A stretch of 64,000 nucleotides of DNA, taken from assembly GCA_037074705.1 (NCBI GenBank), contig CM073591.1:7749587-7813586 (forward strand). The letters run 5' to 3'. Below, piece after piece: positions 11,420 through 21,840 of this stretch (positions are counted from its first letter, which is position 1; the number at the start of each line of letters is the position of its first letter). The notes below the pieces were generated by a model, which was given only the letters and a program-made list of their open reading frames with translations, did not search any database and was not told where the DNA came from. Source of the DNA: Zhengitettix transpicula. Lineage: Eukaryota; Arthropoda; Insecta; Orthoptera; Tetrigidae. The position numbers and the translations under genes are program-made.

Positions 11420-11885
11420 TTTCTAGGGTAACAGTCTTTGAGGGTAATCCACATGGTGGCAACTCCCCTTTAATAGCATAGGAAGGGATTTGAAAGGGGG
11501 GATGCGGAATGGTAGAGGAAGGTAGCCAAGGGTTAACTAGGGGCCCCGGGCTGTATTTTAAGGATACTACCCGGAATTCGCCTAAAAGTAATGCAGGGAG
11601 AAACCCTAGAAAAACCTGCATGAGGTAGGTCGGGCATTGAGTACTTGTCCCACGCCCTTCCGATGGCGGAGAGGAGTTTGCTGTGAGGCCGCGTCTCTCT
11701 GTATCACGACTAGTTTATAAGGCAGTTGGCCGACTGTTCCAATGGAACAACCCTAACCGTGTGGGGCCCCGGAACATGCCCCTCTCAAAACAGACCTCGG
11801 TTCAAATAATAAGAGAGAGAGAAGGAGGCATCCCAAAGGAAGCCTCCTCCAGAGCTCTCTAGGAAGGTTCACCTGCGAGAGAATG
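11420..11885 (-). mobile_element. RPT-A copy
   Basis: It reads, on the + strand, from CTAGGGTAACAG through TCCACATGGTGGCAACTCCC, GGATGCGGAA and GGTCGGGCATTG to CACCTGCGAGAGAATG. This is the full order of the ~515-bp family with small internal losses. Confidence 0.85.
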
Positions 11886-11944
11886 CACTCACAGGCTTTC
11901 TTGATATAGGAGGTAGAAAGAAGAAGGTGTAGGCAGGTTTTGCA

Positions 11945-12440
11945 CAGGGTAATTCACATGGTGGCAACTCGCCTCTTATAGCATAGGAAAGGGAGTGAAA
12001 TGGGGGATGCGAAAGGGTAAAGGAAGGTAGCCAAGGTTGTAACTAGGGTCCCCGGGCTATTGTTTAAGGATCCTACCCGGCAATTCAGCTGAAATCGATG
12101 GAGGGAAAACCCTCGAAAAACTTGCATGAGGTAGGTCGGGCATTGGGTACTTGTCCCACGCCCTTCCCTGGATGACGGGAGAGGAAATTACTGTGGGGAC
12201 GCAGTATTCCCTTCTCCGTGCGTCGCCCGTTTAGGAGGCAGCTGGCCGACTATTCCAATGGGAAAAGAGGACAACTCTTACCGCATGCCCAAGGTCTGTG
12301 ACCCCGGAACATTCACCTCTTAAAACAGGCCGAGGTGCCTCGGCTTGTGGGAACCTTAGTTGAAAAACGGAGAGGAAAAGGCATCCCCAAAGGTACCCGT
12401 TCGTATCTCTCCTACAAGGTTCTGCCTGCGAGAGAACATC
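11945..12440 (-). mobile_element. RPT-A copy, near full length
   Basis: It runs from CAGGGTAATTCACATGGTGG to GCCTGCGAGAGAACATC, then continues as CCTCGCAGG, making a small inverted repeat at the element's 5' end. At 12326-12345 it carries the insertion GCCGAGGTGCCTCGGC, a perfect hairpin also present in the copy at 62243-62774 but not in most others. Confidence 0.9.
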
Positions 12441-12924
12441 CCTCGCAGGTATTGCCTGCGAGAGCCAAGGTTCGCTCTGGAGTGCCTCGCCTTTATTGCA
12501 TTGGTCGATATTTGTATCCGCGAGCGGCGAGTGAGTCCGCCCAGCACGGCCCACGTAACACAGGTTTTTCCCAGGTACAGAGAGAGTCGCGTAATGGGCA
12601 TGCATATGCATATGGCGCCGGTGTCAGTCAGCGACGAGCCGACAACTGCATTACTGAAGGCTGCAATGCGCGATCAATGGCGGACCTCCGCATCGAAGCG
12701 CTGGGGGAACAAAAAAATACGTCGGTCTTCCAGCCCCAGTTCTGAAACAAACCTCTAGCCATGTAGTCATTCATCTCTGGCGCTGGAAGACGACGCCGCT
12801 GCTGCGTCTGCGTCTAGCCTAGACGTGACGGGACTGAGACGGGCCACTGCACGCAGGCCAGGCTCAACAGCCACGTTGTTGGGTGCTCCTACACTATTAC
12901 ATGCATGTGACGTAGTAGGAGCGT
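12441..12924. other. Unique stretch
   Basis: No supported gene. A CATGCATATGCATATG palindromic phrase lies near 12599-12614. Open frames here begin inside the flanking RPT-A copy and are not credible as genes. Confidence 0.5.
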
Positions 12925-13670
12925 GGCAGCGTTGCCCGGGGATTTATTTACCACCACGGTTAATATCTCAGCGACTGCTATAACCCCGGAATCGGTCATT
13001 CATGTAACCCACCTTCCACCCGCACCCTAGCCGTAAGGGTGCTTCCCTCCCTTGACTCTTCGGGTTATTACTAGACAGTATAAAATACATCGAACCCTCC
13101 CTCCCCCCCCAAAAAAAACTATTCGACGATAATAATGGCCGTTTAGGAATGTTTTCAAAACGCCAGCCCCACTCCTAGAGACGGTAGGCCTGTCGTAACC
13201 CCTCAGTGTTTGCTCCTGGATCGTAAGTAACGTGTGTACAAAGTTTGGTAGAAATTGTAATACTGAAATTTGTTTCACCCTCATCCACCCCCGACTGCCA
13301 GGGGCTGATCTACAACTCAACTGACATACTGAAGGTCATAATTATCTGCAACCCTGGATTTGACACCAACCTCGGTTCTGTCGCGAGGTTATTTTTATGT
13401 AACGCCCCCTCCCTTAGTGGTGCTTTGATGAGGGGCGGTGAAATTATACAGTTAAAACATCTAGAGAGAAACGATGAATCACATGGACCCCGAAAAGACA
13501 TATGGGTCGTTTTACCCCCGTTGGAAGTTCCATAACGCTTCGAAAGGCCGACCCAAACCTTTCCAGAGTTGCGAACAACTCACCAAAGTTTCATCGCAAT
13601 GATGGACATTCGTATATATATATACGAATGTCCATCAATCTGTCCCTTAACCATTCATCCCATTGCGATG

Positions 13671-13706
<36 letters not shown>
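12925..13706 (+). mobile_element. RPT-B element, diverged, ending in foldback and (TA)n
   Basis: The head GGCAGCGTTGCCCGGGGATT matches the RPT-B head. Internal modules include GGTTATTTTTATGTAACGCC and GACACCAACCTCGGTT, as in the 46672 copy. Toward its end lies a nested palindrome (13589-13673), then (TA)n from 13673 to 13706. Short open frames are not conserved here. Confidence 0.6.
13601..13636. repeat. Perfect 36-bp palindrome inside a wider foldback
   Basis: GATGGACATTCGTATATA is followed directly by its exact reverse complement, with no spacer. Outside it, TTTCATCGCAAT (13589-13600) pairs with ATTGCGATGAAA (13662-13673), so the foldback is extended but the right arm carries ~25 extra bases. 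Confidence 0.95.
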
Positions 13707-13712
<6 letters not shown>

Positions 13713-14000
13713 TATTGTAGCGTCCGTCCTTTCGACTCAACTTCAAAAACGGGAGCAAGGTAATTTTTTTTGAATGAAATTACCTAAACCGTTTTATTTG
13801 TAATTAATTTTATCTCTGGAGCCATGGAACATTCGCCACCTGCAGGGTCGTGGTTCCTAATGACACCACTGGCACCTCCGTCCCCTGACCAACTGCCTTG
13901 CCACGTCTTTGTGCGCGTCTTACAACTACAACACTCTACAACATGCGGCGCGGCAAACGCAATGCAACATAATCCCGTTACAATATATATATATATTGAT

Positions 14001-14427
14001 AGAGGGGATGCCGAAAGGTAGAGGAAGGCAGCCAAGGGTTAACTCGGGGGCCCCCGGGCTGTGGTTTAAGGATCCTAACCGGCAATTCGCCTACAAGCGA
14101 TGCAGGACAAACCCTAGAAAACCTACATCGGGTAAGTCGGGCATTGGGTACTTGTCTCACGCCCTTCACACGATGGCAGGAGAGTGGGTTTGCTTGTGGG
14201 AACGCAGCATTCCCTTCTCCGTCCCTCGACCAGTTTATGAGGCAGCTGGACGACTTTTCCAATGGGAACAGAGGACAACTCTTACCGTATGCCCCAAGGT
14301 CTGTGACCCCTGGAACATTCACCTCTCAAAACAGGCATCGGCTTGATGGATCCTTAGTTCAAAAACGGAGAGAGGAGGAGGTATCCCCAAAGGATGTCCC
14401 TTCCGTCTCTCCTTAATTCGGGATAAT
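14001..14427 (-). mobile_element. RPT-A copy, truncated at its A-tail end
   Basis: It starts abruptly after a TA microsatellite inside the AGAGGGGATGCC region and follows the family to CTCTCCTTAATTC. From 14026 it is the first part of the 1.98-kb duplication described at 16002. Confidence 0.8.
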
Positions 14428-14428
14428 T

Positions 14429-14926
14429 GTTTTTAGCGTAACAGGCTACATGAGGGTAATCCACATAGTGGCAACTCCCCTTTAATAGCATAGGAAGGGA
14501 TTTGAAAGGGGGGATGCGGAAGGGTAGAGGAAGGTAGCCAATGGTCAACTATGGGCCCCCGGGGTATAGTTTAAGGATCCTACCCGGCATTCGCCTAAAA
14601 GTAATGCAGGGCAAACTCTAGAAAAACCTTCATCACGTTGGTCGGGCATTGGCTACTTGTCCCACGCCCTTTCCTGGATGGCGGGAGAGCGGGGTTTGCT
14701 ATGGGACGCAGCATTCCCCTCGCCGTGCCTTGACCAGTTTAGGAGGCAGCTGGCCGACTATTCTAATGGGAACAACGGACAACTCTTACCGTATGCCTCA
14801 AGGTCTGTGACCCCTGGAACATTCACCTCTCAAAACAGGCATCGGCTTGATGGATCCTTAGTTAAAAAACGGAGAGAGGAGGAGGCATCCCCAAAGGTAG
14901 CCCCTTCCTGTCTCCTTAATTTGGGA
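14429..14926 (-). mobile_element. RPT-A copy
   Basis: It runs from the T-run and AACAGGCTACATGAGGGT through all family landmarks to GTCTCCTTAATTTGGG. It is duplicated at 16402-16905 as part of the larger local duplication. Confidence 0.85.
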
Positions 14927-15233
14927 TAATTTTTTATTTAGAGTACCAGGCTAGATGAGGGTAATCCAGATGGTGGAGAACAACGAACAACTGATATATA
15001 TATATATGTATTACATATACAGATAACAGTTCGTGAACTTAATTGTCACGGACGTTGCGGCTCCCAGTCACAGTCCCTAGGGAACACGTCCCGTACATTT
15101 ACACAGAAAATTGTGTATTTGACGTCACTGATGACGTAGTAGAGTTTCGTGAACTGAGTTATCAAGGCTGTTTGGTAATCACCTTATCATATCTTTGCTC
15201 CACTCCCTGGAAAGTCAACCACCACAGAGTGTG
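14927..15233 (+). repeat. RPT-D unit (CRE unit), copy 1 of the duplication
   Basis: It contains GTTCGTGAACTTAATTGTCA, GGCTCCCAGTCACAG, TCCCTAGGGAACACGTCCC and TGACGTCACTGATGACGTAG. It is nearly identical to 16906-17210. The same modules build the cluster at 42905-44560. Confidence 0.85.
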
Positions 15234-15883
15234 CCCTTTATCGACAGAGAATTGAATCACAGATGACGTAGTAGAGCTTTGGAAGAGTCTCTAAGTCGCT
15301 ATACCTAGTATTGGAAAGGAAATCGTTGAGCTGACGTCACTGATGACGCACGTGGTGCATGGACTTTGAAAGAGGCGCTAGGACTAAGAACCGATCCCTT
15401 CCAAAACAAACTACCCTTTCCACTTGTGCGAGGAACCGGACAAGAACGCTGCGAGGCTCCCGCAGGTACAACTTAAAACACCCTGACGTCACTTATGACG
15501 CGGAGGACGACGACAGCCAGCCCTCTTTATGCGGGCAGAGGGTGCGACACAGATTTTACATGAGTAAGTAACGCAGTTCACGTAGAAGAGAAAGAAATCG
15601 GAGGTACTCAAACGACCGCTCTGGGAGCTGAAGAATTCGGCGGCGATTGTTCGTCAACGCTGCTTGTCCATGATGGACGCGACGGGACTCTCGTGGGGTC
15701 TGATCCAGGGTTCTTGTTGTTGTTGTGCCAGATGACGTTTCCGTATGTAACACAACACACGGAGGGTTTGAAATATCGCCGATCGTTAGTTAGTATTCCG
15801 TCCGTCGGCTTCGCAGCTGCGATTTACGCGCAGCCCCGCAAGCATGTGAATTATTTACAAATTATAACGAGGGCACCCCCGCG
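15234..15883. other. Segment missing from the second duplicate
   Basis: This ~650-bp segment lies between the duplicated blocks and has no counterpart after 17210. It carries further TGACGTCA-plus-GATGACG units near 15333 and 15485. Short open frames show no recognised domain. Confidence 0.6.
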
Positions 15884-16001
15884 ATTTACGCGCCGGTAAA
15901 AACAGCAGCCCGTTGTGACCGCGGATGATGGATACGCAGAGGCGGGGGCAGCACCTGCACACTACCTGCGCCCCACACACACACACATGGCCTGACTCAG
16001 C
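15884..16001 (+). repeat. Block B of the local duplication
   Basis: It contains CAGCACCTGCACACTACCTG, CGCCCCACACACAC and CCTGACTCAGCAGG. It recurs at 17211-17315 and, as a shorter phrase, at about 43050-43085 and 43675-43705 within the RPT-D cluster. Confidence 0.8.
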
Positions 16002-16396
16002 AGGCAGCCAAGGGTTAACTAGGAGCTCCCGGGCTGTGGTTTAAGGATCCTAACCGGCAATTCGCCTACAAGAGATGCAGGGAAACCCCTAGAAAAACCT
16101 GCATCAGGTGGGTCGGGCATTGGGTTCTTGTCCCACGCCCTTCCCTCGATGGCGGGAGAGTGGGTTTGCTTGTGGGGACGCAGCATTCCCTGCTCTGTCT
16201 CTCGACCAGTTTAGGAGGCAGCTGGCCGACTGTTCCAATGCGAACAGCGAACAACTCTTACCGTATGCCCGAAGGTCTGTGAGCCCTAGAACATTCACCT
16301 CTCAAAAAAGGCCTCGGCTTGTGGGATCCTTAGTTAAAAAACGGAGAGAGGAGGAGGTATCCCCAAAGGTATCCCCTTCCGTCTCTCGTTAATTTG
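16002..16396 (-). mobile_element. RPT-A copy, second duplicate
   Basis: It matches 14026-14427 at a constant offset of about 1976 bp. It opens with GGCAGCCAAGGGTTAAC, which is in the middle of the element, so the truncation is shared with the first duplicate. Confidence 0.85.
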
Positions 16397-16401
16397 GGAT
16401 A

Positions 16402-16905
16402 TTTTTTTTTCAGGGTAACAGGCTGCATGAGGCTAATCCACATGGTGGCAAGTCCCCTTTAATAGCATAGGAGGGAATTGAAAAGGGGGGATGCGGAACG
16501 GTGGAGGAAGGTAGCCAAGGGTTAACTAGGGAGCTCCCGGGCTATGGTTTAAGGATCCTAACCGGCAATTCGCCTACAAGCGATGCGGGACAACCCTTAG
16601 AAAACCCTGCATCAGGTAGGTCTGGCATTGGGTACTTGTCCCACGCCCTTCCCTGGATGGCGGGAGAGGAGGTTGCTGTGGGGACGCAGCATTCCCCTCG
16701 CCGTGCCTTGACCAGTTTAGGAGGCAGCTGGACGACTGTTACAATGGGAACAGCGGACAACTCTTACCGTATGCCCAAGGTCTGTGACCCCTGCAACATT
16801 CACCTCTGAAAACAGACTTGGGCTTGTGGGAACCTTAGTTAAAAAACGGAGAGAGGAGGAGGCATCCCCAAAGGTAGCCCCTTCTGTCTCCCCTTAATTT
16901 GGGAT
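16402..16905 (-). mobile_element. RPT-A copy, second duplicate
   Basis: It matches 14429-14926 at the same offset. It begins at a T-run (A-tail in sense) followed by CAGGGTAACAGGCTGCATG. Confidence 0.85.
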
Positions 16906-17315
16906 AAATTTATGTTAGAGTACCAGGCTAGATGAGGGTAATCCAGATGGTGGAGAACAACGAACAACTGATATATATATATATGTATTACATATACAGA
17001 TAACAGTTCGCGAACTTAATTGTCACTGACGTTGCGGCTCCCAGTCACAGTCCCTAGGGAACACGTCCCGTACATTTACACAGAAAATTGTGTATTTGAC
17101 GTCACTGATGACGTAGTAGAGTTTCGTGAACTGAGTTATCAAGGCTGTTTGGTAATCACCTTATCATATCTTTGCTCCACTCCCTGGAAAGTCAACCACC
17201 ACAGAGTGTGTCACGCGCCGGTGAAAACAGCAGCTCGTTGTGACTGCGGATGATGGGGCAGCACCTGCACACTACCTGCGCCCCCCACACACACACACAC
17301 GTGCCCTGACTCAGT
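16906..17315 (+). repeat. RPT-D unit plus block B, second duplicate
   Basis: 16906-17210 repeats 14927-15233. It is followed directly by block B at 17211-17315 without the ~650-bp segment found between them in the first copy. Confidence 0.85.
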
Positions 17316-18150
17316 GGCGTCCATGCAGGCCTCCACAGCCTCACCTCCGACGACCACGAAACCCTCTTCGACCAATCACAGGAGGTCCAGGTCCACGACG
17401 CCGTCCATTGTCGCTAACAACCAATTAACAGTTCCCTGACGGCCACATTCACCACACTTTCAAACCTAGGAGGGATGGGGGCCGGGGAAATGTCGAATCT
17501 GTAGATAAAGGATTTGGCAACGCTGCAGCGTAGAGCCAGCGGTTGATTGGGCGTAGCATCGAGGCTATTCAGAGAGAGGACACTGGCGAGTCCGAAGCAC
17601 TTGTGAAGACCCTGGATACAACGGTTGACAGGAGTCAGCGGAGGTGAACAATGGCCGCCGGCTGCTGTCATCACGGGCGCTAATCTTCTTCCGGTGTTGC
17701 AATAAAAAAAAATATAAGCGGATGGCCGACCACGGGGCCCGAGGCCAAAATAAAATCCCCCCGCCAAACACGTAATAGCAATTGAAAGATATCACCCACG
17801 CCTGTGAGCCTGCCACAGAGATGCTGTACTAACACTGTCGGTCGTTTTCCCATCTCTTGCCACAGAGGTAGGAAGAAACTACGTGAACCAGTGAAGGTGA
17901 TCGATGACGCAAGGCTCACTGGAATACTGCCGTTTTAAAATTAATGTGTGTCCGTCTTCTTTACAAAGAGTCTAGTATAGTCAGCGCCACCAACGATTAC
18001 GGACCAGTTCAGTGCATCTTTCTGCTCACGAAACCGTGTGCTTCAATAAGCGGCTAGAGCATGACATCGTTAGATCGTTGCTGCGGTTGTGTGTGGGTGC
18101 CTTGGGTCGTTCCACACAAGCGATTCCTGTCAATTAATACTTTTTCTTGT
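17316..18150. other. Unique stretch with an unassigned minus-strand open frame
   Basis: A 117-codon open frame lies on the minus strand at 17414-17767, in sequence less repetitive than its surroundings. It resembles no family I can name and has no clear splice or start context. It may be an old exon or chance. Nothing else is visible. Confidence 0.3.
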
Positions 18151-19930
18151 TTTCTACGCTTGTAGTAAATTTGTACATCATTTTCTCTGATCTTCTAGAC
18201 GATCTTTCACGTCACCTCTTTAAACTCCCTCTTTCTCTCTGTTTTTCTTGATTTCTTTATTTTATTTTATTTGCTTTTTTCCCCCCTTTTTCTGATTTTC
18301 TTTGATTTCTACGTTCCAAGTTAATCTCTACATCTTTTTTCCCTGATCTTCCAGATGCTCTTTCACGTTATCTCGTCAACTTGCCTGTTTCTCTGTTTTT
18401 CCTTTATTTTTTCATTATTCCTAGTTTTTTTTCCTTCGCTTGAAGTAAATCTCTACATTTTTTTTCTGATCATCTTTCACGTCATCTCTTTTAACTTCCC
18501 GGTCTTTGTTTTTCTTTTTCTTTTTTCTTTTCTTTGCTTGAAGTAAATATCTACATATTTTTTTCTCATCTTTTAGACGATCTTTCACGTCATTTATTTA
18601 ACCAGCCTCTTTCTCTCTGTTTTAATTGTTTTCTTAGCTTTTCTTTTTTTCTCTTCTCGTTTTATTTCTTTCCTTCGCTTCAAGTAATTCTCTACATTTT
18701 TTTTCCTGATCTTCTAGATGCTCTTTTACGTTATCTTTTTAACTTTCCTCTTTCTCTCTGTTTTTCTTGTTTTCTTTATTTTATTCTATTTGCTTTCTTT
18801 CAGTTTTTCTTATTTTCTTTGATTTCTACTAGTAATCTTGTAGGAAATTTCTACATTTTTTTCCCGATCTTCTAGACGATCTTTCACGTCATCTCTTTAA
18901 ACTGCCTCTTTCTTTCCGTTTTTCTTGATTTCTTTATTTTATTTTATTTGCTTTTTTCCCCCTTTTTTCTGATTTTATTTCATTTCTACGCTTGAAGTAA
19001 ATCACTACATCTTATCTCCTGATCTTCTAGATCCTCTTTCACGTTATCTCTTTAACTTGCCTCTTGCTCTGTTTTTTTTCTTTTCTTTTTCATTATCCCT
19101 TGTTCAAATTTTTTCCTTCGCTTGCAGTAAATCTCTACATCTTTTTTTCTGTTCTTCTAGACAATCTTTCACGTAATCTTTTTAACTTCCCACTTTCATT
19201 GTTTTTATTATTTTTTTCATTTTCTTTGCTTGAAGTAAATCTCTACATTTTTTTTCTGGTCTTCTAGATGATCTTTCACTTTCCTTTTTCTCCCTGTTTT
19301 TCCTGTTTTGTTTATTTTATTTTATTTGCTTTTTTCACTTTTTCTTATTTTCTTTGGTTTCTACTAATAATTTTGTAGTAAATCTCTACATGTTTTTCCT
19401 GATCTTCTAGACGATCTTTCACGTCATCTCTTTAACCAACCTCTTTCTTTCCGTTTTAATTGTTTTTTTATCTTTCCTTTTTTTCTTTCTTTTTTTTCCT
19501 TTTCTTCGCTTGAAGTAAATCTCTACATATTTTTTTCTGATCTTCTACGTCATCTTTCACGTCATCTCTTTAACCAACCTCTTTCTTTCCGTTTTAATTG
19601 TTTTCTTAGCTTTCCTTTTTTTCTTTCTTTTTTTTCCTTTTCTTCGCTTGAAGTAAATCTCTACATCTTTTTTTCTGTTCTTCTAGACAATCTTTCACGT
19701 CATCTCTTTCACTTGCCTCTTTCTCTTTCCTGGTTTCTTTATTTTCTTTGATTTCTACTAGTACTCTTGTACTAAATCTCTACATCATATTTTCTGATCT
19801 TCTAGACAATCTTTCACGTCATCTCTTTCACTTGCCTCTTTTCTCCCTGTTTTTCCTGTTTTCTTTGCCTTTATTTATTTCATTTTCTTTGTCTTTGCCC
19901 TTTTTTTCCCACTTTTCCTTGCTATACAAT
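18151..19930. repeat. Pyrimidine-rich tandem array, ~100-165 bp units
   Basis: About thirteen diverged units share AAGTAAATCTCTACAT, then CTGATCTTCTAGACGATC, TTTCACGTCATCTCTTTAAC and a T/C-only tail. Spacing varies from about 100 to 165 bp. The + strand is nearly all pyrimidine between core motifs, so F/L/S-rich open frames here are artefacts. Confidence 0.9.
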
Positions 19931-20040
19931 GGAATATCCGAATAATCTAAACAGTAACGTTACCCCTTAACAGCAAAGAATACATACCAAAAGAAAGAAA
20001 GAAAATACTCAATGAAAGTGAAGAAGAAACCCGACAACGT
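19931..20040. other. A-rich boundary of the pyrimidine array
   Basis: Strand composition switches from pyrimidine-rich to purine-rich here (AAAGAAAGAAAGAAAATAC). No gene is seen. Confidence 0.5.
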
Positions 20041-20380
20041 AACGGAAACGTGAGCCAGGACTTGACGTGACGTAGCCACACGCACATCCGTGGACTGCGA
20101 TGATCTCATCGACTAGTTTGTGTGATACAAGATGGCGTCTGATTGGCAGAGGCCGGCCAATTCCCCCCCTTGGCAACCGCGATGGTCGTCGCAGATGTTT
20201 GCTTCGCCTCGTAAAAGAGAGCGGCGTTTGTGCGTCGGGTTTCGTGGTGTTTACCGACGGCTATAATTAGTCGCGAAGGCGCAATCAGAGGCGCGGTTGC
20301 AGATGTCCTGGAGACGACGGCGCGCGGTGCCACACGTCGTGGAGCAACACCACGAGGACGTGACACAGTCCTCCTATTGT
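20041..20380. promoter_or_regulatory. CpG-rich patch, possible promoter
   Basis: The patch is much richer in CG dinucleotides than its surroundings. It holds GATTGGC (inverted CCAAT-type), CAAGATGGCG (YY1-like) and a CTTGGCAACC half-site close together. No TATA box or start can be placed and no coding exon is attached, so the promoter call is inference. Confidence 0.25.
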
Positions 20381-20404
20381 GAGAGACAAAATACTTAACA
20401 TGAT

Positions 20405-20644
20405 CGGCCTATTTTTATCAAGTTCGCGAACTTAATTGTCAGTCAGGTTACGACGCCCAGTCACAGTCATGTGTTTACGCTGCCCTTGCAAGAGTCCCTA
20501 GGGAGGTATCCCTATTATTTTACAAGAGGGACGAATTACTTAACATGACGCAACACTGATGACGCGCTCCAGTTCACGAACTTAATTGTCAATCAGGTTA
20601 CGACACCCACTCGCTTTTTTCCTGTAAGAGTCCCTACGACTGTT
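20405..20644 (+). repeat. RPT-D units before an RPT-A copy
   Basis: GTTCGCGAACTTAATTGTCA at about 20420 and a second copy (CACGAACTTAATTGTCA) at about 20575, with GATGACGCGCTCCAG. It sits directly in front of an RPT-A copy, as at 21180, 28590 and 29255. Confidence 0.75.
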
Positions 20645-21162
20645 GATGTTCTCTCGCAGGCAGAATCTTGTAGGAGAGACAGGAAGGGGCTACCTTTGGG
20701 GATGCCTCCTCCTCTCTCCGTTTTTGAACTAAGGCTCCCACAAGCCGAGGCTTGTTTTTGAGAGGTGAATGTTCCGGGGGTCACAAACCTTGAAGGCGTA
20801 CGGTTATAGTTGTTCCCTGTTCCCATTGGAACAGTCGGCCAGCTGCCTCCTAAACTGGTCGAGGCACGAAGAAGGGAATGCTGCGTCCCCCACAGCAAAC
20901 CCCCACTCTCTCCCGCCATCCAGGGAAGGGCGTGGGACAAGTACCCAAGAGCACGACCAACCTTATGCAGGTTTTTCTAGGGTTTTCCCTGCATTACTTA
21001 TGCCGGGTAGGATCCTTAAAGCATACCCCGGGGCCCCCAGTTAACCCTTGGATGCTTTCCTCTACCCTTCCGCATCCCCCCTTTCAGATCCCTTCCTATG
21101 CTATTAAAGGGGAGTTGCCACCATGTGGATTACCCTCATGTAGCCTGTTACCCTAAAAAAAA
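20645..21162 (+). mobile_element. RPT-A copy, full length, A9 tail
   Basis: It begins GATGTTCTCTCGCAGGCAGA and ends CTGTTACCCT plus A9 (21154-21162), ~518 bp. No internal polymerase III box is convincing and no open frame is conserved across copies, so it is probably non-autonomous. Confidence 0.9.
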
Positions 21163-21314
21163 TCCCTACCTATTACACGAGGGACGAAATACTTAACGTG
21201 ACGTCACACTGATGACGCGCTTCAGTTCGCGAACTTAATTGTCACTCAGGTTACGACACCCACTCGCAGTCATCTGCTTTAGCAGATTTTTCCTGTAAGA
21301 GTCCCTAGGACTGT
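21163..21314 (+). repeat. RPT-D linker unit
   Basis: TTACACGAGGGACGAAATAC, TGACGTCACACTGATGACGC, GTTCGCGAACTTAATTGTCA and GACACCCACTCGCAG in order. It separates two RPT-A copies and makes the composite period about 670 bp. Confidence 0.85.
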
Positions 21315-21840
21315 TGATGTTCTCTCGTAGGCAGAACCTTGGAGGAGAGACAGGAAGGGGCTACCTTTGGGGATGTCTCTTCCTCTCTTCGTTTTTGCAC
21401 TAAGGTTCCCACAAGCTGAGGCCTGTTTAGGAGAGGTGAATGTACCGGGGGTCACAGACCTTGAGGCGTACGGTAAGAGTTGTTCTCTGCTCCCATTGGA
21501 ACAGTCGGCCAGCTGCCTCCTAAACTGGTCGAGGCACGGAGAAGGGAATGCTGCGTCCCCCCACAGCGAACCCCTCATCACCCGTCATCCAGGGAAGGAC
21601 GTGGGACAAGTATCCAAGAACCGGACCTACCTGATGCATGTTTTTCTAGGGTTTGTCCTGCCTTACTTTTAGGCGAATGCCCTGGGGTAGGATCCTTAAA
21701 CTATAACCCGGGGGGACCCTAGTTAACCCTTGGCTGCTTTCCTCTTCCGTATCCCCCCCTTTCAAATCCTATTCCTATGCTAGTAAAGGGGAGTTGCCAC
21801 AATGTGGATTACCCTCATGTAGCCTGTTGCCCTAAAAAAA
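21315..21840 (+). mobile_element. RPT-A copy, full length, A7 tail
   Basis: It has the same limits as the copy at 20645, with the A7 tail at 21834-21840. The next composite unit is absent and unrelated sequence follows. Confidence 0.9.

Noticed and set aside
17414..17767. 117-residue minus-strand frame in unique sequence
   Set aside because: Less repetitive than most, but no recognised motif and no clear splice or promoter signals; kept only as a note.
18355..19945. F/L/S-rich frames resembling membrane proteins
   Set aside because: They arise from T/C-rich satellite sequence; hydrophobicity here is a composition effect.
20593..21722. Open frames of 80-115 residues within RPT-A
   Set aside because: They occur on both strands and in different phases in different copies; no frame is kept across the family.
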